DNA from: Clostridia bacterium
GTDB lineage: Bacteria > Bacillota > Clostridia > Oscillospirales > Acutalibacteraceae
Assembly (NCBI GenBank): GCA_017409265.1
Contig: JAFQSY010000083.1
Span: 18,485 to 82,484 of the forward strand
Direction of reading: 5' to 3'
Length of the DNA stretch: 64,000 nt
Position numbers and translations under genes: made by a program. How positions within the stretch are numbered: position 1 is the first letter of the stretch; each line of letters opens with the position of its first letter. The notes under the pieces are model-generated. The model saw only the letters and a list, made by a program, of their open reading frames with translations, made no database searches and had not been told where the DNA came from. Shown piece after piece: positions 63,358 through 64,000 of this stretch.

Positions 63358-63843
63358 ATGAAATACGTATGGAAAGATTATAATCCTTTTGAAATGATGG
63401 TTGTGGAAGAATGGCTTGATGCGGAAGCGGTTAAGAAAACAGGTCTTGATGACGGATGGCGAGACCTTTATGAATATTGGCTGAATGAAGCAAACACAGT
63501 TATTGGTGAAAACTATTGGCGCAAGGTGGTTTTTGAAAACGAAATGCCATTTGCTGTTGTTGCGTTAGGAGTGAACGAAGAGATTTATAATGTGATGGAG
63601 TTGGTTGTTAATCCGAAAGAGCACGGCAAAGGAAAGGTTGCATCACTAATAAAGGAATTAATAGATGATTCAATAGAAATTACAGGAAAAGAAATTATAT
63701 CTGCCGAAGCTGTTATTTATCCGAGTAATCCTGCTTCAAAAAGAGCTTTTGAAAAAGCCGGATTTAAGCTTAACCGTGCTCATGAGGACGGAGATACATT
63801 GTATTATGAATACACCCGTGCGAAACACACGGCAGAGTTGTAA
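63358..63843 (+). CDS. GNAT family N-acetyltransferase
   Basis: 161 residues. The acetyl-CoA-binding core is visible: VMELVVNPKEHGKGKVASLIKELID (about 77-101) and the last strand-helix YPSNPASKRAFEKAGFKL. The N-terminal part (MKYVWKDYNPFEMMVVEEWLDAEAV) is specific to this subgroup. It moves an acetyl group to an amine on a protein, antibiotic or small molecule; substrate unknown. Two ATGs are in frame (63328 and 63358), neither with a good ribosome site; 63358 gives the typical N-terminus. It stands alone ahead of the rRNA promoter. Confidence 0.8.
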   Translation: MKYVWKDYNPFEMMVVEEWLDAEAVKKTGLDDGWRDLYEYWLNEANTVIGENYWRKVVFENEMPFAVVALGVNEEIYNVMELVVNPKEHGKGKVASLIKELIDDSIEITGKEIISAEAVIYPSNPASKRAFEKAGFKLNRAHEDGDTLYYEYTRAKHTAEL

Positions 63844-63871
63844 AGAACAACGAAAAAAGTTGAAAAAGGTG

Positions 63872-63900
63872 TTGACAAAGAGGGATAGATTTGATATTAT
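63872..63900 (+). promoter_or_regulatory. Strong promoter, probably of an rRNA operon
   Basis: TTGACA (63872-63877), 17-base spacer, TATTAT (63895-63900), the strongest -35 in the window. No ORF follows in the last 100 bases. Confidence 0.75.
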
Positions 63901-64000
63901 AGTCGAGCGCTCTGGAAAACAGAGCAGCCAACGCACCTTGAAAATTAAACAACGATAGAAAGAAAAACCCTTGAAGATTAATTTGAGAAAGTACTTGAAA
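63901..64000 (+). other. Probable rRNA operon leader, cut by the window edge
   Basis: After the promoter come a small hairpin (GCTCTG, loop GAAAA, CAGAGC, 63909-63925) and the text ACCTTGAAAATTAAACAACG (63936-63955), the kind of sequence that precedes 16S rRNA genes and recurs between rRNA genes in Clostridia. The 16S gene itself would start beyond the edge. Confidence 0.65.

Overview
The window reads as chromosome of a moderate-GC, endospore-forming Firmicute of the Clostridia, most likely the Ruminococcus/Oscillospiraceae group. This is inferred from gene content and style. Sporulation genes are present (yunB and the block yabM-mazG-hup-rqcP-yabP-yabQ-divIC-yabR). There is a T-box on pheST, an RNA-dense set of strong intrinsic terminators, sigma-A promoters almost all with 17-base spacers, frequent GTG/TTG starts, and Thr-rich extracellular linkers. 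I see no phage, IS, CRISPR or tRNA genes. The last 130 bases look like the promoter and leader of an rRNA operon that begins just beyond the right edge.

Layout. 0-7 kb: a cut-off DRE-TIM acyltransferase-like gene, a Wzy/O-antigen-ligase-type membrane protein, a two-subunit aconitase X, an NfeD-SPFH membrane pair and a YetF-DUF4363 pair. 7-11 kb: a sugar operon (ROK kinase, GmhA-like isomerase, GH2 glycosidase). 11-19 kb: yunB, ligA coupled to an H-protein-like gene, T-box-pheST, ireB plus an unknown 96-residue protein. 19-33 kb: DUF436 + ECF-S component, a large LacZ, a metallo-beta-lactamase-fold protein, a secreted esterase-like protein, a MATE exporter, a DHDPS-family aldolase, a membrane PP2C phosphatase with a Thr/Arg-repeat tail, a lipase, BioY and an amino-sugar kinase-like ATPase. 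33-39 kb: a USP-like protein, recG-fakA, an orphan peptide-binding lipoprotein and tcdA. 39-47 kb: recJ-relA-dtd-glyoxalase-like-hemZ and a uridine-kinase-like gene. 47-52.4 kb: the yabM...yabR sporulation/division/ribosome-rescue block. 52.4-60 kb: an orphan fumarase alpha subunit, hpf, an rRNA methyltransferase, a lipid kinase, a zinc-ribbon membrane protein, a tail-anchored phosphoesterase, a secreted LRAT-like protein with a 59-residue DUF6440 protein, and an SH3b lipoprotein. 60-64 kb: icd-acn operon, a GNAT acetyltransferase and the rRNA promoter.

How it fits together. Aconitase and isocitrate dehydrogenase give the oxidative branch from citrate to 2-oxoglutarate. The GH2, LacZ, ROK, SIS and DHDPS-family enzymes point to use of plant or host glycans. 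RelA, HPF, RqcP and RlmL-like enzymes handle ribosome status. IreB and the PP2C phosphatase suggest an IreK/PrkC-type Ser/Thr kinase circuit, with the kinase outside this window. No single locus clearly announces a new defence or mobile system. The most unusual items are enzymes of known families that have lost key residues (the edge DRE-TIM protein without its HxH metal motif, the H-protein-like partner of ligA without its lipoyl lysine) and the LRAT-like/DUF6440 pair.
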